Source: Rhodococcus pseudokoreensis
GTDB lineage: Bacteria > Actinomycetota > Actinomycetes > Mycobacteriales > Mycobacteriaceae
DNA length: 64,000 nt
NCBI RefSeq assembly: GCF_017068395.1
Contig: NZ_CP070619.1
Location: 7,688,001-7,752,000 of the forward strand
Direction of reading: 5' to 3'
Positions within the stretch are counted from its first letter, which is position 1. Each line of letters opens with the position of its first letter. Below the pieces are notes generated by a model. That model did no database searches, was not told the origin of the DNA, and saw only the letters and a program-made list of their open reading frames with translations. The position numbers and the translations under genes are program-made. Shown here piece by piece: positions 39,754 through 49,439 of this stretch.

Positions 39754-41436
39754 CTAGTGCGCCTCGCCGTTGCCGGACGATCCGTTGCCGGAGGCCGGCG
39801 AACCGTTGCCGTGGGCACGGTCCTGGTACTCCCGCAGCATCGTGAGCTGCTCGTGCTCGCCGTGGTGCAGGGCGTGCTCGAGGGCCAGGCTCTCCTCGAC
39901 CGGGTCGGCCGTGACGAGGCTGCCGGAACCGGGCTTGCCGGCGGAACCGAGCTTGTTCATCTTCTTCGGGACCGTCGCACCCTGGTACTCGAGCGGGATC
40001 GGGTGACCGTGGTCGTCGACCGGGCCGAGCGGCTGGTGGATCTCGATGTACTGACCGTTCGGCATCCGCTTGATGATGCCGGTCTCGATGCCGTGCTCGA
40101 GGACCTCACGGTCGCTGCGCTGAAGACCCAGGCAGAACCGGTAGGCGACGAAGAAGGCGATCGGAGGCAGCAGCACCATGCCGATACGGCCGATCCAGGT
40201 CATCGCGTTCAGCGAGATGCTCAGGTGGTACGCGATGATGTCGTTGATGCAGGAGATCGTCAGGACGGCGTAGAACGCGATCGCCATCGCACCGATCGCG
40301 GTACGCACCGGAACGTCGCGCGGACGCTGCAGCAGGTTGTGGTGAGCATCGTCCTTGGTCAGACGCTTCTCGATCCACGGGTAGGCGATCAGGACCGTGA
40401 ACACCAGACCCATGATCAACGCGACGGCGAACACCGACGGGATGGTGTAGCGGTCGAACAGGTAGATGTCCCATGCCGGCCACAGACGGGCCAGGCCGTC
40501 CGTCCACATCATGTAGATGTCGGGCTGCGAACCTGCCGACACCTGCGACGGGTTGTAGGGGCCGATGGTCCAGACCGGGTTGATCTGCAGCACGCCACCC
40601 ATGACGGCGAGGACACCGAACGTGATCGCGAAGAACGCACCCGACTTGACGGCGAACACCGGGAGGATCCGGACGCCGACGACGTTGGTCTCCGTGCGGC
40701 CGGGGCCGGGGAACTGCGTGTGCTTCTGGTACCAGACGAGCGCGAGGTGACCGGCGATCAGGGCGAGGATGATGCCCGGGAACAGCAGGACGTGCGCGAC
40801 GTACAGGCGGGGGATGATCAGGTCGCCGGGGAAGTCGCCGCCGAAGATCAGCCAGTGCATCCAGGTGCCTGCGATCGGGATGCTCAACGTGATGCCGGAG
40901 AACGCGGCGCGCAGGCCGGTGCCGGACAGCAGGTCGTCGGGGATGGTGTAGCCGAAGAATCCCTCGAACATCGCCAGGATCAGCAGCAGGCAGCCGATGA
41001 CCCAGTTGGCCTCACGCGGACGCCGGAAGGCGCCGGTGAAGAAGATGCGCAGCAGGTGCACGACGATCGACGCCGCGAACATCAGCGCAGCCCAGTGGTG
41101 GATCTGACGGACGAACAGGCCGCCGCGGACCTCGAACGAAATGTTCAGCGTGGTCTCGTACGCGCGGGACATCGTGACGCCGCGCAGGGGCTCGTACGCA
41201 CCGTTGTAGACGACGTGCGCCATCGACGGGTCGAAGAACAGGGTCAGGTAGACACCGGAGATCAGCAGGATGATGAAGCTGTACAGCGCGATCTCGCCGA
41301 GCAGGAACGACCAGTGGGTGGGGAAGACCTTGTTGATCTGCCGCCGCATTCCCGCTGCGAGGTGGTAGCGCGAGTCCATCGCTTCCGCCTGGCCTGTGGC
41401 CATCGCGCTCAGTTTGGACGGTTTGTTGTCGGTCAC
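39754..41436 (-). CDS. qcrB: Cytochrome bc1 complex cytochrome b subunit
   Basis: Quinol-oxidising subunit of the actinobacterial bcc complex; 560 residues, about eight helices, and a long hydrophilic C-terminal extension (after ~430) typical of this group. Haem-binding His pairs lie in [21 protein letters not shown] and in [23 protein letters not shown]. The Qo-type motif occurs as [14 protein letters not shown] 41436 overlaps the qcrA stop by 4 bp, and GGGAGCG precedes it. It is the last gene of ctaE-qcrC-qcrA-qcrB. QcrB is the target of imidazopyridine-type inhibitors in mycobacteria. Confidence 0.95.
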   Translation of the reverse strand: MTDNKPSKLSAMATGQAEAMDSRYHLAAGMRRQINKVFPTHWSFLLGEIALYSFIILLISGVYLTLFFDPSMAHVVYNGAYEPLRGVTMSRAYETTLNISFEVRGGLFVRQIHHWAALMFAASIVVHLLRIFFTGAFRRPREANWVIGCLLLILAMFEGFFGYTIPDDLLSGTGLRAAFSGITLSIPIAGTWMHWLIFGGDFPGDLIIPRLYVAHVLLFPGIILALIAGHLALVWYQKHTQFPGPGRTETNVVGVRILPVFAVKSGAFFAITFGVLAVMGGVLQINPVWTIGPYNPSQVSAGSQPDIYMMWTDGLARLWPAWDIYLFDRYTIPSVFAVALIMGLVFTVLIAYPWIEKRLTKDDAHHNLLQRPRDVPVRTAIGAMAIAFYAVLTISCINDIIAYHLSISLNAMTWIGRIGMVLLPPIAFFVAYRFCLGLQRSDREVLEHGIETGIIKRMPNGQYIEIHQPLGPVDDHGHPIPLEYQGATVPKKMNKLGSAGKPGSGSLVTADPVEESLALEHALHHGEHEQLTMLREYQDRAHGNGSPASGNGSSGNGEAH

Positions 41437-42575
41437 GGTCGACGCTCCCAAAATGCCGGGCCGAGAGCTTCGATGTAGTCACCCGTTGTGACTAGGAAAC
41501 CCTCTTCGTTCACTGTAATAGGCAACTGCGGAAGTGCACGAGCGGCCGGACCGAAAATCGGCTTTCCGTAGGTCAGCGCATCGAACTGCGACTGGTGGCA
41601 GGGGCAGAGGATTCGGTTGGTCTGCTGCTCGTACAGGGAGGTGGGGCAGCCGAGGTGGGTGCAGATCTTCGAGAAGGCGAAGTAGTCGCCGTAGTTGAAG
41701 CTCTCCTGGCCCTTGCGCTTGGTGACGTTTGCCGCGTCCTCCGTGCGGAGGCGGATGAGCATGGTCGCGTTACGGATGCCGCGCAGCGCCTCGAGCAGCG
41801 CGTCGTGGTCGCCGCGATCGGACTCGCGGAAGGGGAACACCGTTTCCATGGCGCCGGCGTCCAGGTCTTCCGGGCGAACCAGGACGACGTCCTCGGGACG
41901 ACCGGTGTCGCGGCGCAGGTAGATGGTCTCGCCCTCGTAGCGGGGGGTCCATCCCGACACCCACAGCGGGGAGTCGTCGCGCTTGGCCCACGGGTTCTTG
42001 ATCAGACCACCGAGGGGCATGACGGACATGATGCCGAGGGCACCGCCGCCGAAGATCAGGGTGCGCTTGAGGAGCTTGCGGCGTCCCAGCGTCGACGTGT
42101 CGAACGAGTCGCCGAGTTCCGCGACGATCGTCTTGCGATCGACCTCGGACGATCCACCGTCGTGGCGGTCCTGGATGGACACCTCTTCGGGGATGAACTT
42201 CTTGGTGAACTGCACCGCGCCGACACCGAGGCCGAGGATGGCCAGACCCATGGTGAGGCCGATCAGCGGCGTGTACAGGCTGTACGCCGAGTAGTGCTCC
42301 TCGCCGGAGCCCGCGTACTCCCAGGGCCAGAAGAGGTAGATCGCGATGAACGCGATCGCGGAGATGCCGGAGAGTGCGAACCAGAACGCGACCGACCGCT
42401 CGGCGCGCTTCTCGGCCTTCGTTCCCGGAACCGCCCAGCGGTTGCGGCGGAACGCGACATCGACGTGGTCGAGGTTCGTGCCGAGCTCGACCAGTTCGTC
42501 GCGGCTCAGGTTCTCGAGTTCTGCATCCGTGTACTTCTTTGGCGTGGCGCCGCCCGGCTGGCCAGCGTCGCTCAT
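41433..42575 (-). CDS. qcrA: Rieske iron-sulfur subunit of cytochrome bc1
   Basis: A 380-residue protein with three predicted helices before the Rieske domain, as in other actinobacteria (near 80-101, 117-137 and 183-205), rather than the usual single anchor. The 2Fe-2S ligands are in CTHLGC and CPCHQSQFD near residues 320-340. [20 protein letters not shown] resembles a twin-arginine-type region before the last helix. ATG 42575 overlaps the qcrC stop (ATGA). Confidence 0.95.
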   Translation of the reverse strand: MSDAGQPGGATPKKYTDAELENLSRDELVELGTNLDHVDVAFRRNRWAVPGTKAEKRAERSVAFWFALSGISAIAFIAIYLFWPWEYAGSGEEHYSAYSLYTPLIGLTMGLAILGLGVGAVQFTKKFIPEEVSIQDRHDGGSSEVDRKTIVAELGDSFDTSTLGRRKLLKRTLIFGGGALGIMSVMPLGGLIKNPWAKRDDSPLWVSGWTPRYEGETIYLRRDTGRPEDVVLVRPEDLDAGAMETVFPFRESDRGDHDALLEALRGIRNATMLIRLRTEDAANVTKRKGQESFNYGDYFAFSKICTHLGCPTSLYEQQTNRILCPCHQSQFDALTYGKPIFGPAARALPQLPITVNEEGFLVTTGDYIEALGPAFWERRP

Positions 42576-43423
42576 GACCTTGCTCCGATCCACAGTGCTG
42601 CACCGACGACAGCGATGATTCCGACGACCCACATGGCCAAGCCCTCGGAGGCGGGACCGATGCCGCCGAGTCCGTAGCCACCGGGCTGCTTCGTCTCGCC
42701 CGACGACTTGATGTAGGCGATGATGTCTTTCTTCTCCTCGAGGGTCAGCTGACGATCCGAGAACTTGGGCATGTTCTGCGGACCGGTGACCATCGCGGTG
42801 TAGATCTGTTGCTCGTTGGCCGGGTCGAGGACCGGCGCGTACTTACCGGACGACAGCGCACCGCCGCGCCCGGTGAAGTTGTGGCAGGACGCGCAGTTGA
42901 GACGGAACAGCTCGCTGCCGCGTCCGATGTCGCCGCCGCGCAGCGAAGACTGGGCGACTTCGCCGTTCTCGTCGCGAATGACCGTGGGGCCGCCGCCGTT
43001 GGCCTGGACGTACGCGCCGATGGCGTCCGTCTGCTCGGCGTCGAACTTGACGGGCTTGCGCTCGACCTGGGCCTCGTTGCGCGATGCGGGCATACGTCCC
43101 GACGACACCTGGAAGTACACGGCGGCCTCGCCGACACCGATCAGGCTGGGGCCGCGGTCCTGCACACCCTGCAGGTTCGCGCCGTGGCACGTGATGCACG
43201 AGGTGTCGTACAACTGCTTGCCCTCGCGGATCAGTGCTGCCTGATCATCGGTGGCGGTGGCCACCTGCGGGGTTGGCGTCAACGCGGACGCGAGGAAACC
43301 GGCGCTGACCAGTCCCATCATCAGGACCAGGGCGCCCATGGCGCGCCTGCGGAGCTTCCGCTGGCGGCGTGCCTTGGCGGCAGACGCTGTGGTGTCGGAT
43401 GCGGGAGGGGGGGATGAACTCAT
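42572..43423 (-). CDS. qcrC: Diheme cytochrome c subunit of the bcc complex
   Basis: A 283-residue protein that carries electrons directly to CtaC, replacing a soluble cytochrome c. An N-terminal membrane helix (about 30-48) precedes two class-I cytochrome domains with CITCH (Cys76, Cys79, His80) and CASCH (Cys177, Cys180, His181). A C-terminal helix (about 257-276) anchors it. ATG 43423 follows AAAGGG by 6 nt; in-frame upstream codons have no signal. ctaE lies 64 bp upstream. Confidence 0.95.
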   Translation of the reverse strand: MSSSPPPASDTTASAAKARRQRKLRRRAMGALVLMMGLVSAGFLASALTPTPQVATATDDQAALIREGKQLYDTSCITCHGANLQGVQDRGPSLIGVGEAAVYFQVSSGRMPASRNEAQVERKPVKFDAEQTDAIGAYVQANGGGPTVIRDENGEVAQSSLRGGDIGRGSELFRLNCASCHNFTGRGGALSSGKYAPVLDPANEQQIYTAMVTGPQNMPKFSDRQLTLEEKKDIIAYIKSSGETKQPGGYGLGGIGPASEGLAMWVVGIIAVVGAALWIGARS

Positions 43424-43487
43424 CTGTATCCCTTTGGTATGTCGGGACGGACTGGACGTCAGGGGGCTGCCTGGGGCGTTCAGCTGA

Positions 43488-44099
43488 TCAACGGATGAAA
43501 TAGATCGTGGCAAACAGGGCGATCCACACGATGTCGACGAAGTGCCAGTAGTACGAGACGACGATGGCGGCGGTGGCCTGGGCGGGCGTGAACTTGCTGA
43601 CCTTGGTGCGGGCGATCAGGAACACGAACGCGATGAGGCCGCCGATCACGTGCATGCCGTGGAAGCCAGTGGTCATGTAGAAGACCGAGCCGTACACGCT
43701 GCTCGAGATGGAGGTGCCCTCTTCGATGAGGTGGATGTACTCGTATCCCTGTCCGAGGACGAAGAAGGTGCCCATCGCCAACGTGAGGAGGTACCACCGG
43801 CGGAGGCCGAAGACGTCGCCGCGCTCCGCTGCGAAGACACCCATCTGGCAGGTGAACGACGAGGCGATCAGCACCAGCGTCACCGGCACGGCCAGGAACA
43901 GGTTCAGCTCGGTCGGCTCCGGCGGCCAGTTTCCATTCGCCTGCGATCGCGCCACGAAATACATGGCGAAGAGCCCTGCGAAGAACATGAGCTCACTTGA
44001 CAACCACACGATGGTGCCAACGCTGACCATGTTAGGTCGGTTCAGCGAGTGCACGCGTTGGGTGATTGCTGATCCTGAAGTCCCTACTGCGCTCGTCAC
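43488..44099 (-). CDS. ctaE: Cytochrome c oxidase subunit III
   Basis: A 203-residue subunit with five helices, the same length as M. tuberculosis CtaE (Rv2193). Signatures are [30 protein letters not shown] and [22 protein letters not shown] 44099 is the likely start. It is the first gene of the ctaE-qcrCAB operon; the promoter lies in the 126 bp shared with the divergent RraB-like gene. Confidence 0.95.
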   Translation of the reverse strand: MTSAVGTSGSAITQRVHSLNRPNMVSVGTIVWLSSELMFFAGLFAMYFVARSQANGNWPPEPTELNLFLAVPVTLVLIASSFTCQMGVFAAERGDVFGLRRWYLLTLAMGTFFVLGQGYEYIHLIEEGTSISSSVYGSVFYMTTGFHGMHVIGGLIAFVFLIARTKVSKFTPAQATAAIVVSYYWHFVDIVWIALFATIYFIR

Positions 44100-44225
44100 A
44101 GACAGAAGTATGACGCTTCGTCGTAAGAGACGACTACCCGGGTCCACCCTCGGCGCGCCGAGGCGCCCCGCTTGTCCGATTCTCCCTGCTGACAGCCTGG
44201 TCGCGGACCGTGAAAGGGTGGAGTC

Positions 44226-44696
44226 ATGCGCTCTGGAGACAACAGTACGGGGTGGCTGCGGCGACTGTTCGGAAGTCGGAAGCAGACCCCTCTCGATCAG
44301 GATCGGCCCGACCTCGTGGTCGTCGCCTCGAGCTTCGACGACGTGGAGGCGTGCTCGACCGCGCTCGACCGTGCCGCCGCCGAGGATCCGCGCTGGGACG
44401 CCGACGCGGAAGCAGTACTGCGGCACCACTTGCGGCTGCCTGTGTCCTCGGTGGCCGACGCCGTGTCGATCGCCGCCCAGGACGGGTACCGGCCGCAGCA
44501 TCCGGGCGGGCAGGCGTCCCCGGCCGAGGACGGTGCGACCGTCGAACTCGTGCTGCAGCGGGTTCAGGTCCTCGATGCCCTGCACTGCTCCCAGGAACGG
44601 TCGAGGATGGCCGGGCTGGCCCAGCGGCTCGGGGGCTCGGTCGACGGATGGGACGCGACGCAACCGGCGCGCGAGTCCGATCTGCCCGGTGACTAG
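44226..44696 (+). CDS. RraB-like small protein (ribonuclease E regulator fold)
   Basis: A 156-residue soluble protein. The core [20 protein letters not shown], then [22 protein letters not shown] and [12 protein letters not shown], parallel the HHL...GY...DGW pattern of E. coli RraB, which binds RNase E. I infer the fold from these short matches; the N-terminus is basic ([11 protein letters not shown]). ATG 44226 has a GGGTGGAG site upstream. It is divergent from ctaE and followed 45 bp later by trpD. Confidence 0.6.
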   Translation: MRSGDNSTGWLRRLFGSRKQTPLDQDRPDLVVVASSFDDVEACSTALDRAAAEDPRWDADAEAVLRHHLRLPVSSVADAVSIAAQDGYRPQHPGGQASPAEDGATVELVLQRVQVLDALHCSQERSRMAGLAQRLGGSVDGWDATQPARESDLPGD

Positions 44697-44740
44697 GCTG
44701 CCAGGGATCGGATCCGCCACTAGTACAAGGGGACACGACG

Positions 44741-45829
44741 ATGCAGAGCCCGACTGCTCAGGGGACCAACGACGGTGTGCTACCTGCGCGCACCTGGCCG
44801 TCGGTCCTCGGTGCGCTCACCGACGGACGTGACCTCGCCGTGGACGACGCGAAATGGGCGATGGACGAGATCATGTCGGACAACGCCACGTCCGCGCAGA
44901 TCGCGGCATTCGGCGTCGCCCTCAAGATGAAAGGCGAGACGCCGGAGGAGTTGCGCGGCCTGGCGGACTCGATGCTCGGGCACGCACGCAAGGTCCCCGT
45001 CGACGACGACGTCGTCGACATCGTCGGCACCGGTGGTGACCGATCCAACACGGTGAACATCTCGACGATGGCGTCACTCGTGGTCGCGGCGTCCGGCATC
45101 CGCGTCGTCAAGCACGGAAACCGGGCGGCGTCCTCCAAGAGTGGTGGGGCGGACGTTCTCGAGGCGCTCGGCGTCAAGATCAATCTCGGCCCCGACGAGG
45201 TGGCCCGCTGCGTGCGGGAGGTCGGCATCGGCTTCTGCTTCGCGCCGGTGTTCCACCCCGCGCTGCGGTTCGCGGGCGCGCCCCGCAAGGAGATCGGCAT
45301 CCCGACCGTCTTCAACGTGCTCGGACCGCTCACCAACCCGGCTCGTCCGCGGGCCGGCCTCATCGGCTGCGCCTTCCCCGGCCTGATCTCGGTGGTGGCC
45401 GGTGTGCTCGCGCAGCGCGGCAATTCGGCGCTGGTGGTGCGCGGCGACGACGGCCTGGACGAATTGACGACGTCGACCACGTCGACCGTCCACATCGTCG
45501 CCGACGGGTCGGTGACCACCCGTCAGTTCGACCCCCGCGACATCGGCATCGCGCGGGTGTCGCTCGACGCACTGCGCGGCGGCGACGCCGACGTGAACGC
45601 GGCGGTGGCGCGGCGACTCCTCGCGGGTGAGACCGGCCCCGTCCGCGACGCGGTCCTGCTCAACGCCGCGGCGGCGATCGCGGCGTTCCGGGGTCTCGGC
45701 GGCCGCACCCTCGAGGAGGGACTGTCGGACGGGCTCTCGACGGCGGCCCAGTCCATCGACAGCGGAGCGGCCGCGACGCTGCTCGGCCGGTGGGCCGAAC
45801 TCACGTCGGGCCTGGCGACCAGCAAATAG
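44741..45829 (+). CDS. trpD: Anthranilate phosphoribosyltransferase
   Basis: Second committed step of tryptophan synthesis, joining anthranilate and PRPP; 362 residues. The PRPP site [14 protein letters not shown] and [21 protein letters not shown] are diagnostic, and the glycine-rich DE motif occurs in [13 protein letters not shown] 44741 has GGGGACACG upstream. It stands alone from other trp genes, as in M. tuberculosis (Rv2192c). It converges with the RAM-domain gene. Confidence 0.96.
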   Translation: MQSPTAQGTNDGVLPARTWPSVLGALTDGRDLAVDDAKWAMDEIMSDNATSAQIAAFGVALKMKGETPEELRGLADSMLGHARKVPVDDDVVDIVGTGGDRSNTVNISTMASLVVAASGIRVVKHGNRAASSKSGGADVLEALGVKINLGPDEVARCVREVGIGFCFAPVFHPALRFAGAPRKEIGIPTVFNVLGPLTNPARPRAGLIGCAFPGLISVVAGVLAQRGNSALVVRGDDGLDELTTSTTSTVHIVADGSVTTRQFDPRDIGIARVSLDALRGGDADVNAAVARRLLAGETGPVRDAVLLNAAAAIAAFRGLGGRTLEEGLSDGLSTAAQSIDSGAAATLLGRWAELTSGLATSK

Positions 45830-45838
45830 CCGGCGGAC

Positions 45839-46114
45839 CTATTCGCCGATGGAGAAGCCCGCTTCCACGTCGGCGCTGGAGTAGGACTGGAACGCGATGT
45901 GCGTCGCCGTCCGCGAGACGCCGTCCACCTTGTTGATTCCCTCGGTGACGACCTCCGCGATCTTCGCGTGGTCCCGGACCCGCACGATCGCAATGAGGTC
46001 GACGTCGCCTGCGCAGGAGTAGACCTTGTCGACGCCCTCGATGTCGGCGACGGCCTGAGCGGTCTCCGGGATGCGGTGGGCTTCGGCGTGGATCAGGACG
46101 ATGGCGTTGATCAT
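45839..46114 (-). CDS. Stand-alone RAM (Lrp/AsnC ligand-binding) domain protein
   Basis: A 91-residue protein consisting only of the effector-binding/oligomerisation domain of Lrp/AsnC regulators, with no helix-turn-helix. It begins [20 protein letters not shown] and contains [16 protein letters not shown], the region that binds amino acids in full regulators. Such single domains form decamers and may sense amino acids for partner proteins. Its ATG overlaps the nuclease stop by 4 bp (ATGA), so the two are translationally coupled. Confidence 0.88.
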   Translation of the reverse strand: MINAIVLIHAEAHRIPETAQAVADIEGVDKVYSCAGDVDLIAIVRVRDHAKIAEVVTEGINKVDGVSRTATHIAFQSYSSADVEAGFSIGE

Positions 46115-47877
46115 GATCGCCAGCCTAAGCGGTGGTCGGCGGAACCCGGTGCGGGTGGTCGGGTCTCGGCGTCCCGTGTCGACGCGCTGCCGGCGCGGGC
46201 GAGCGCGCACCACTCGGACCAGGATCCGGCACCCCGTGCGGGCTCACACCACCCCGAGGATGCGCTGACGATCCGGGTGTCGTCCTGGTCGAGCCAGCGC
46301 GCGAGCAGTCCGGCCTCCTCGGGGGATGCGCCGCGAAGCGGAGTCGCGTCCGGAACGACGGTTTCGGCGGTGAGGACGAGCGCGTCGACCACCGGCATCG
46401 GGTGGATTCCCCGCCGGGCGCAGCCCGCGGACGCGAGACGCCCGGAACGGATCACTGCGAACTCCCAGCCGCCGGTCGCGGCGGGGCGAGCGGCCACGAG
46501 CTGATCGAGGGCGGTCAAGGCGGCCAGGCGCTGCATTCTGCGCAATGCGAGGACGACCTCCGCAGTGCGATCCCGCAGCCGCGCGGCGTTCTCGAACAAC
46601 TCGCCCGCGGCCAGTTCCTCCACCCGTGCGCGCATCCGGTGCAGCGGCGCGTCGTCGGCGCCGCGCAGGAAGAGCCGGAAGAGTTCCGGACCGGGACGGT
46701 AGGCGTCCTCCGTGTCGCGGCCGTGGACGGACGCGGGGCAGCGCCCGAGCTCGCGGGGCGGACACTGCGCACCGTGCGCCCGTCCCTTCGGAATCCGGCT
46801 CGTGCACGTGCGGAGAACGCAGTACTCGGCGAGGACGTCGGCGACGTCGACGGCGGTCGAGCGGGACCGGAACGGTCCGAGTGAATCGGCGGACGGGGTC
46901 CGCACGACCGACAGCCGGGGGAAGGCCTCCGCGGTGAGAGTGATCCACCAGCCGCGCTTCGGGTACTTGGACCGCCGGTTGTACGGCGGCGTGTGGGCGG
47001 CGAGCAGCCGGAGCTCGCGCACGCCCGCCTCGAGAGCGTGCGCGCATTCGACGTGGTCGATCCGGGTGGTCAGCGCGACCATCTCCTTCATCCGGCCGCG
47101 CGTCTCGGAGCCGGTGAAGTAGTTGCGCACCCGGCGGCGCAGATCCGTCGTCGTGCCGACGTAGAGGACCTCGTCGGACGGCCCGCGGAACAGGTAGACG
47201 CCGGGCGAACGGGGGAGATGACTGGCGAGCGTGCGTTTGGCCCGCTGGTGCGAGGAGACGTCGGGTAGGTAGTCGACGAGCTCGGTGAGGCTGTGCACTC
47301 CCTGGTTGCCGACCCGGGCGATGAGGGCGTGCAGCACGTCGACGGTGGCGCGGGCGTCGTCGAGGGCCCGGTGGGTCGGGGTGGTCCCGGCGTCGAACAG
47401 CCGGGCCAGCGACGACAGTTTCACGGACGGCGCCTCGTCGCGGGTGAGGACCCGCCGGGCCAGTTTGACCGTGCAGAGCACGGTGAACTTGGGCCAGGGG
47501 GTGTCGGTGGCCGATGCGGCGGCCTTGAGGAAGCCGGTGTCGAAGGGGGCGTTGTGGGCGACGAGCACCGCCCCGCGTGCGAACTCCAGGAACGCGGGCA
47601 GCACGCGCTCGATGCGGGGTGCATCGATCACCATCGCAGTGGTGATGCCCGTGATCTCGACGATGTGCGGCGGGATGGACCGTCCCGGGTCGACCAGGGT
47701 GGCCATCTCGGCGATCACCTCGCCGCCGCGGATCTTCACCGCCCCGATCTCGGTGATGGCGTCCTCGCCCGGTCGCGCTCCGGTGGTCTCGAGGTCGACC
47801 ACCACGAACGTGGTGTCCCGCAGCGGGGTGTCGAGCTCGTCGAATCTCAGCTGTTCGGGTACGCCGGGGACACTCAC
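46111..47877 (-). CDS. DEDDh exonuclease fused to a UvrC-like GIY-YIG endonuclease
   Basis: A 588-residue two-nuclease protein. The DnaQ-type 3'-5' exonuclease domain (about 20-185) shows [31 protein letters not shown] and [12 protein letters not shown], a full DEDDh set. The GIY-YIG domain (about 215-310) shows PGVYLF and [15 protein letters not shown] UvrC-type cysteine cluster follows, then a UVR-like helical hairpin. It resembles Rv2191 and enterobacterial Cho. GTG 47877 has TACGCT 7 nt upstream on the minus strand. A role in DNA repair or proofreading is inferred. Confidence 0.88.
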   Translation of the reverse strand: MSVPGVPEQLRFDELDTPLRDTTFVVVDLETTGARPGEDAITEIGAVKIRGGEVIAEMATLVDPGRSIPPHIVEITGITTAMVIDAPRIERVLPAFLEFARGAVLVAHNAPFDTGFLKAAASATDTPWPKFTVLCTVKLARRVLTRDEAPSVKLSSLARLFDAGTTPTHRALDDARATVDVLHALIARVGNQGVHSLTELVDYLPDVSSHQRAKRTLASHLPRSPGVYLFRGPSDEVLYVGTTTDLRRRVRNYFTGSETRGRMKEMVALTTRIDHVECAHALEAGVRELRLLAAHTPPYNRRSKYPKRGWWITLTAEAFPRLSVVRTPSADSLGPFRSRSTAVDVADVLAEYCVLRTCTSRIPKGRAHGAQCPPRELGRCPASVHGRDTEDAYRPGPELFRLFLRGADDAPLHRMRARVEELAAGELFENAARLRDRTAEVVLALRRMQRLAALTALDQLVAARPAATGGWEFAVIRSGRLASAGCARRGIHPMPVVDALVLTAETVVPDATPLRGASPEEAGLLARWLDQDDTRIVSASSGWCEPARGAGSWSEWCALARAGSASTRDAETRPPAPGSADHRLGWRS

Positions 47878-48340
47878 GGCTCAGAGCGTATGGACGGGCA
47901 CCGACAGACCCGCCCGGGGAGCCCGGAGAGACGAGGATCACACTGCCCGTTTGCGGGCTGCGGCGGCGGGTGGAGGGGCGGCCGGGCGAGCGACTCGGAA
48001 CGTGGGTTTCAGGGGCGGGGGGACTGCGGGCTGCGGGTCCGGCGCGCCTGTCGAACAGGGTCCGCGCCACCCCCGTTGAACAGCGGGAATGTGGCGCGAG
48101 TCCAGGAAGGGGAGTCGCGGGGCTACGCGAAATCCCCACTCCCGCTGTCGAAAAGCGAACGGAAACATACCGCTTGTTATCCAGTCGTTACCGAATGTGG
48201 GTATCGCGCGCCCGCAAACCCCGAAACGGTGCAAACGGACACTTTCCGCGTGTTCCGGTCGACATCGGGGTATTCCATTTCGTAACCTTCCTGAGACCTA
48301 GCGGAGTCTCGCAGCCCCAACACCGGGGCAGCATCGCTAG
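47878..48340. other. Intergenic region upstream of the riboswitch
   Basis: About 460 bp without a convincing gene. It holds the leaderless promoter of the nuclease gene (-10 at 47885-47890 on the minus strand) and, toward 48170-48300, a lower-GC stretch expected to contain the promoter for the riboswitch transcript. The piece 48277-48348 is related to 49266-49337 in front of the second NlpC gene. A 98-codon minus ORF here lacks any support. Confidence 0.6.
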
Positions 48341-48487
48341 TCACCGCCTAATCGGCCACTCGCGAGAGCGGTCGTACCGGGAACCCAAGTTTCTACTGGG
48401 GTGAATCCCGCCGGGACGTCCTCACGCACCGGTGGGTAGGGCTGATCTTCCCAGCCCGAACCCGTCAGCTAACTCGGTCGGCGGATG
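48341..48487 (+). ncRNA. c-di-AMP riboswitch (ydaO/yuaA class)
   Basis: Conserved elements appear in order: CCGCCTAATCGG, GGTCGTACCGGGAACCC, GGGGTGAATCCC, GTAGGG and CCCGAACCCGTCAGCTAACT, ending GGTCGGCGG. P1 pairs 48344-48348 with 48480-48484. The GGGAACC, GGTGAAT and GACAGCTAAC-type segments are the hallmark of the ydaO class. It lies 30 bp before an NlpC/P60 gene, a known actinobacterial target. Binding of c-di-AMP normally turns expression off. Confidence 0.93.
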
Positions 48488-48513
48488 AATGGAAGAAACG
48501 GAGTACCCCTTTC

Positions 48514-49059
48514 GTGGCGTCACAAGTTTCCAAGCGGAATGTGCGACGGGCAGTCGTCGCCGGCGCGCTCGCAGTCGGAGCGCTCACCGCTACCGCGGCC
48601 CCCGCGGCCGCAGACCCCATCACCATCCCCGGTGTCGGAACCTTCGAGATCCCGGGTGTCGTCATCCCGCAGATCCCCGGTGTCCCGAACCTGCCCGTGC
48701 CCCCCGCGCCGGGCAGCACCGCAGGCGACAAGGCCGTTCAGGCCGCTCAGACCAAGCTCGGCTCGCCGTACGTCTACGGCGCCGCAGGTCCCAACTCGTT
48801 CGACTGCTCCGGCCTGGTGCAGTGGGCGTTCAAGCAGGCCGGACTGAACCTGCCGCGCACCAGCTACGCGCAGGCGGCCGCCGGTACTCCGGTGTCGCAG
48901 TCCGATCTCCGCCCCGGCGACGTGATCTCCTTCTACGGCGGCTCGCACTCGGGCATCTACGCCGGCAACGGCAACGTGATCCACGCCTCCACCGAGGGTC
49001 AGCCCGTCAAGTTGGCGCCCATCGCGTCCATGCCTTTCGACGGCGCACGCCGCTACTGA
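48514..49059 (+). CDS. Secreted NlpC/P60 cell-wall endopeptidase under riboswitch control
   Basis: Peptidoglycan D,L-endopeptidase of 181 residues. A signal peptide (RAVVAGALAVGALTATAAPA, cleavage near AAAD) is followed by a Pro/Ile/Gly-rich linker and the catalytic domain, with Cys in NSFDCSGLVQWAF, His in GSHSGIYAGNG and a third polar residue in VIHAST. The domain is of the RipB/RipD type. GTG 48514 has GGAG about 10 nt upstream. Expression is probably tied to osmotic or cell-wall state through c-di-AMP. Confidence 0.92.
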   Translation: MASQVSKRNVRRAVVAGALAVGALTATAAPAAADPITIPGVGTFEIPGVVIPQIPGVPNLPVPPAPGSTAGDKAVQAAQTKLGSPYVYGAAGPNSFDCSGLVQWAFKQAGLNLPRTSYAQAAAGTPVSQSDLRPGDVISFYGGSHSGIYAGNGNVIHASTEGQPVKLAPIASMPFDGARRY

Positions 49060-49439
49060 TCCGACACGAGGCGAGGCATCCACCGAGTCGAGGGCGGGGA
49101 TGCACGGGGTAGCTTCGCAGGATCTCGCACGACCACCGAGGGTGGGTTCGAATTACAATTCGAACCCACCCTCGATGTCGTTGCGCCCCAGGCAGACAGC
49201 GTGTCGTTCGCCCGCCGGGTGGTCCCCGCCACCCCCGTCGTGACATGGGTGGACACAAACGTATGCCATTCCGTAACCTATCCGAGACCTTGCGAAGTCT
49301 TGTCGCGCCAACCGGGCGGCAACGCCGGGTCACCACCTCTTCGGCACTCCGCGGTCGCATCGGCCGGGGAAATTCCTGAGCCGCGCATCGGACACCCGAC
49401 CCGGCTGGTGGAGATCGACGATCGGAGAACCGCATTTCC
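49060..49439 (+). other. Leader of the second NlpC gene, with a possible degenerate riboswitch
   Basis: A 380-bp region. After a strong palindrome (49137-49174), the part 49266-49337 aligns with 48277-48348 upstream of the riboswitch (shared CGTAACCT, GAGACCT, GTCACC and similar blocks). The following 75 bp keep a P1-like CCACC (49333-49337)/GGTGG (49407-49411) pair, CGGTCG and CCCGACCCG but lack GGTGAAT and CAGCTAAC. It may be a decayed or shortened c-di-AMP leader. Confidence 0.5.
49137..49174. terminator. Perfect 18-bp palindromic hairpin after the first NlpC gene
   Basis: 18-bp arms with a 2-nt loop (AC), 77 bp after the stop codon. There is no T-tract. Its perfection suggests recent origin or strong selection; it probably ends the riboswitch transcript. 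Confidence 0.85.

Noticed and set aside
47938..48234. 98-codon minus ORF in the region before the riboswitch
   Set aside because: No ribosome-binding site, no recognisable domain, and it overlaps the expected promoter region of the riboswitch transcript.
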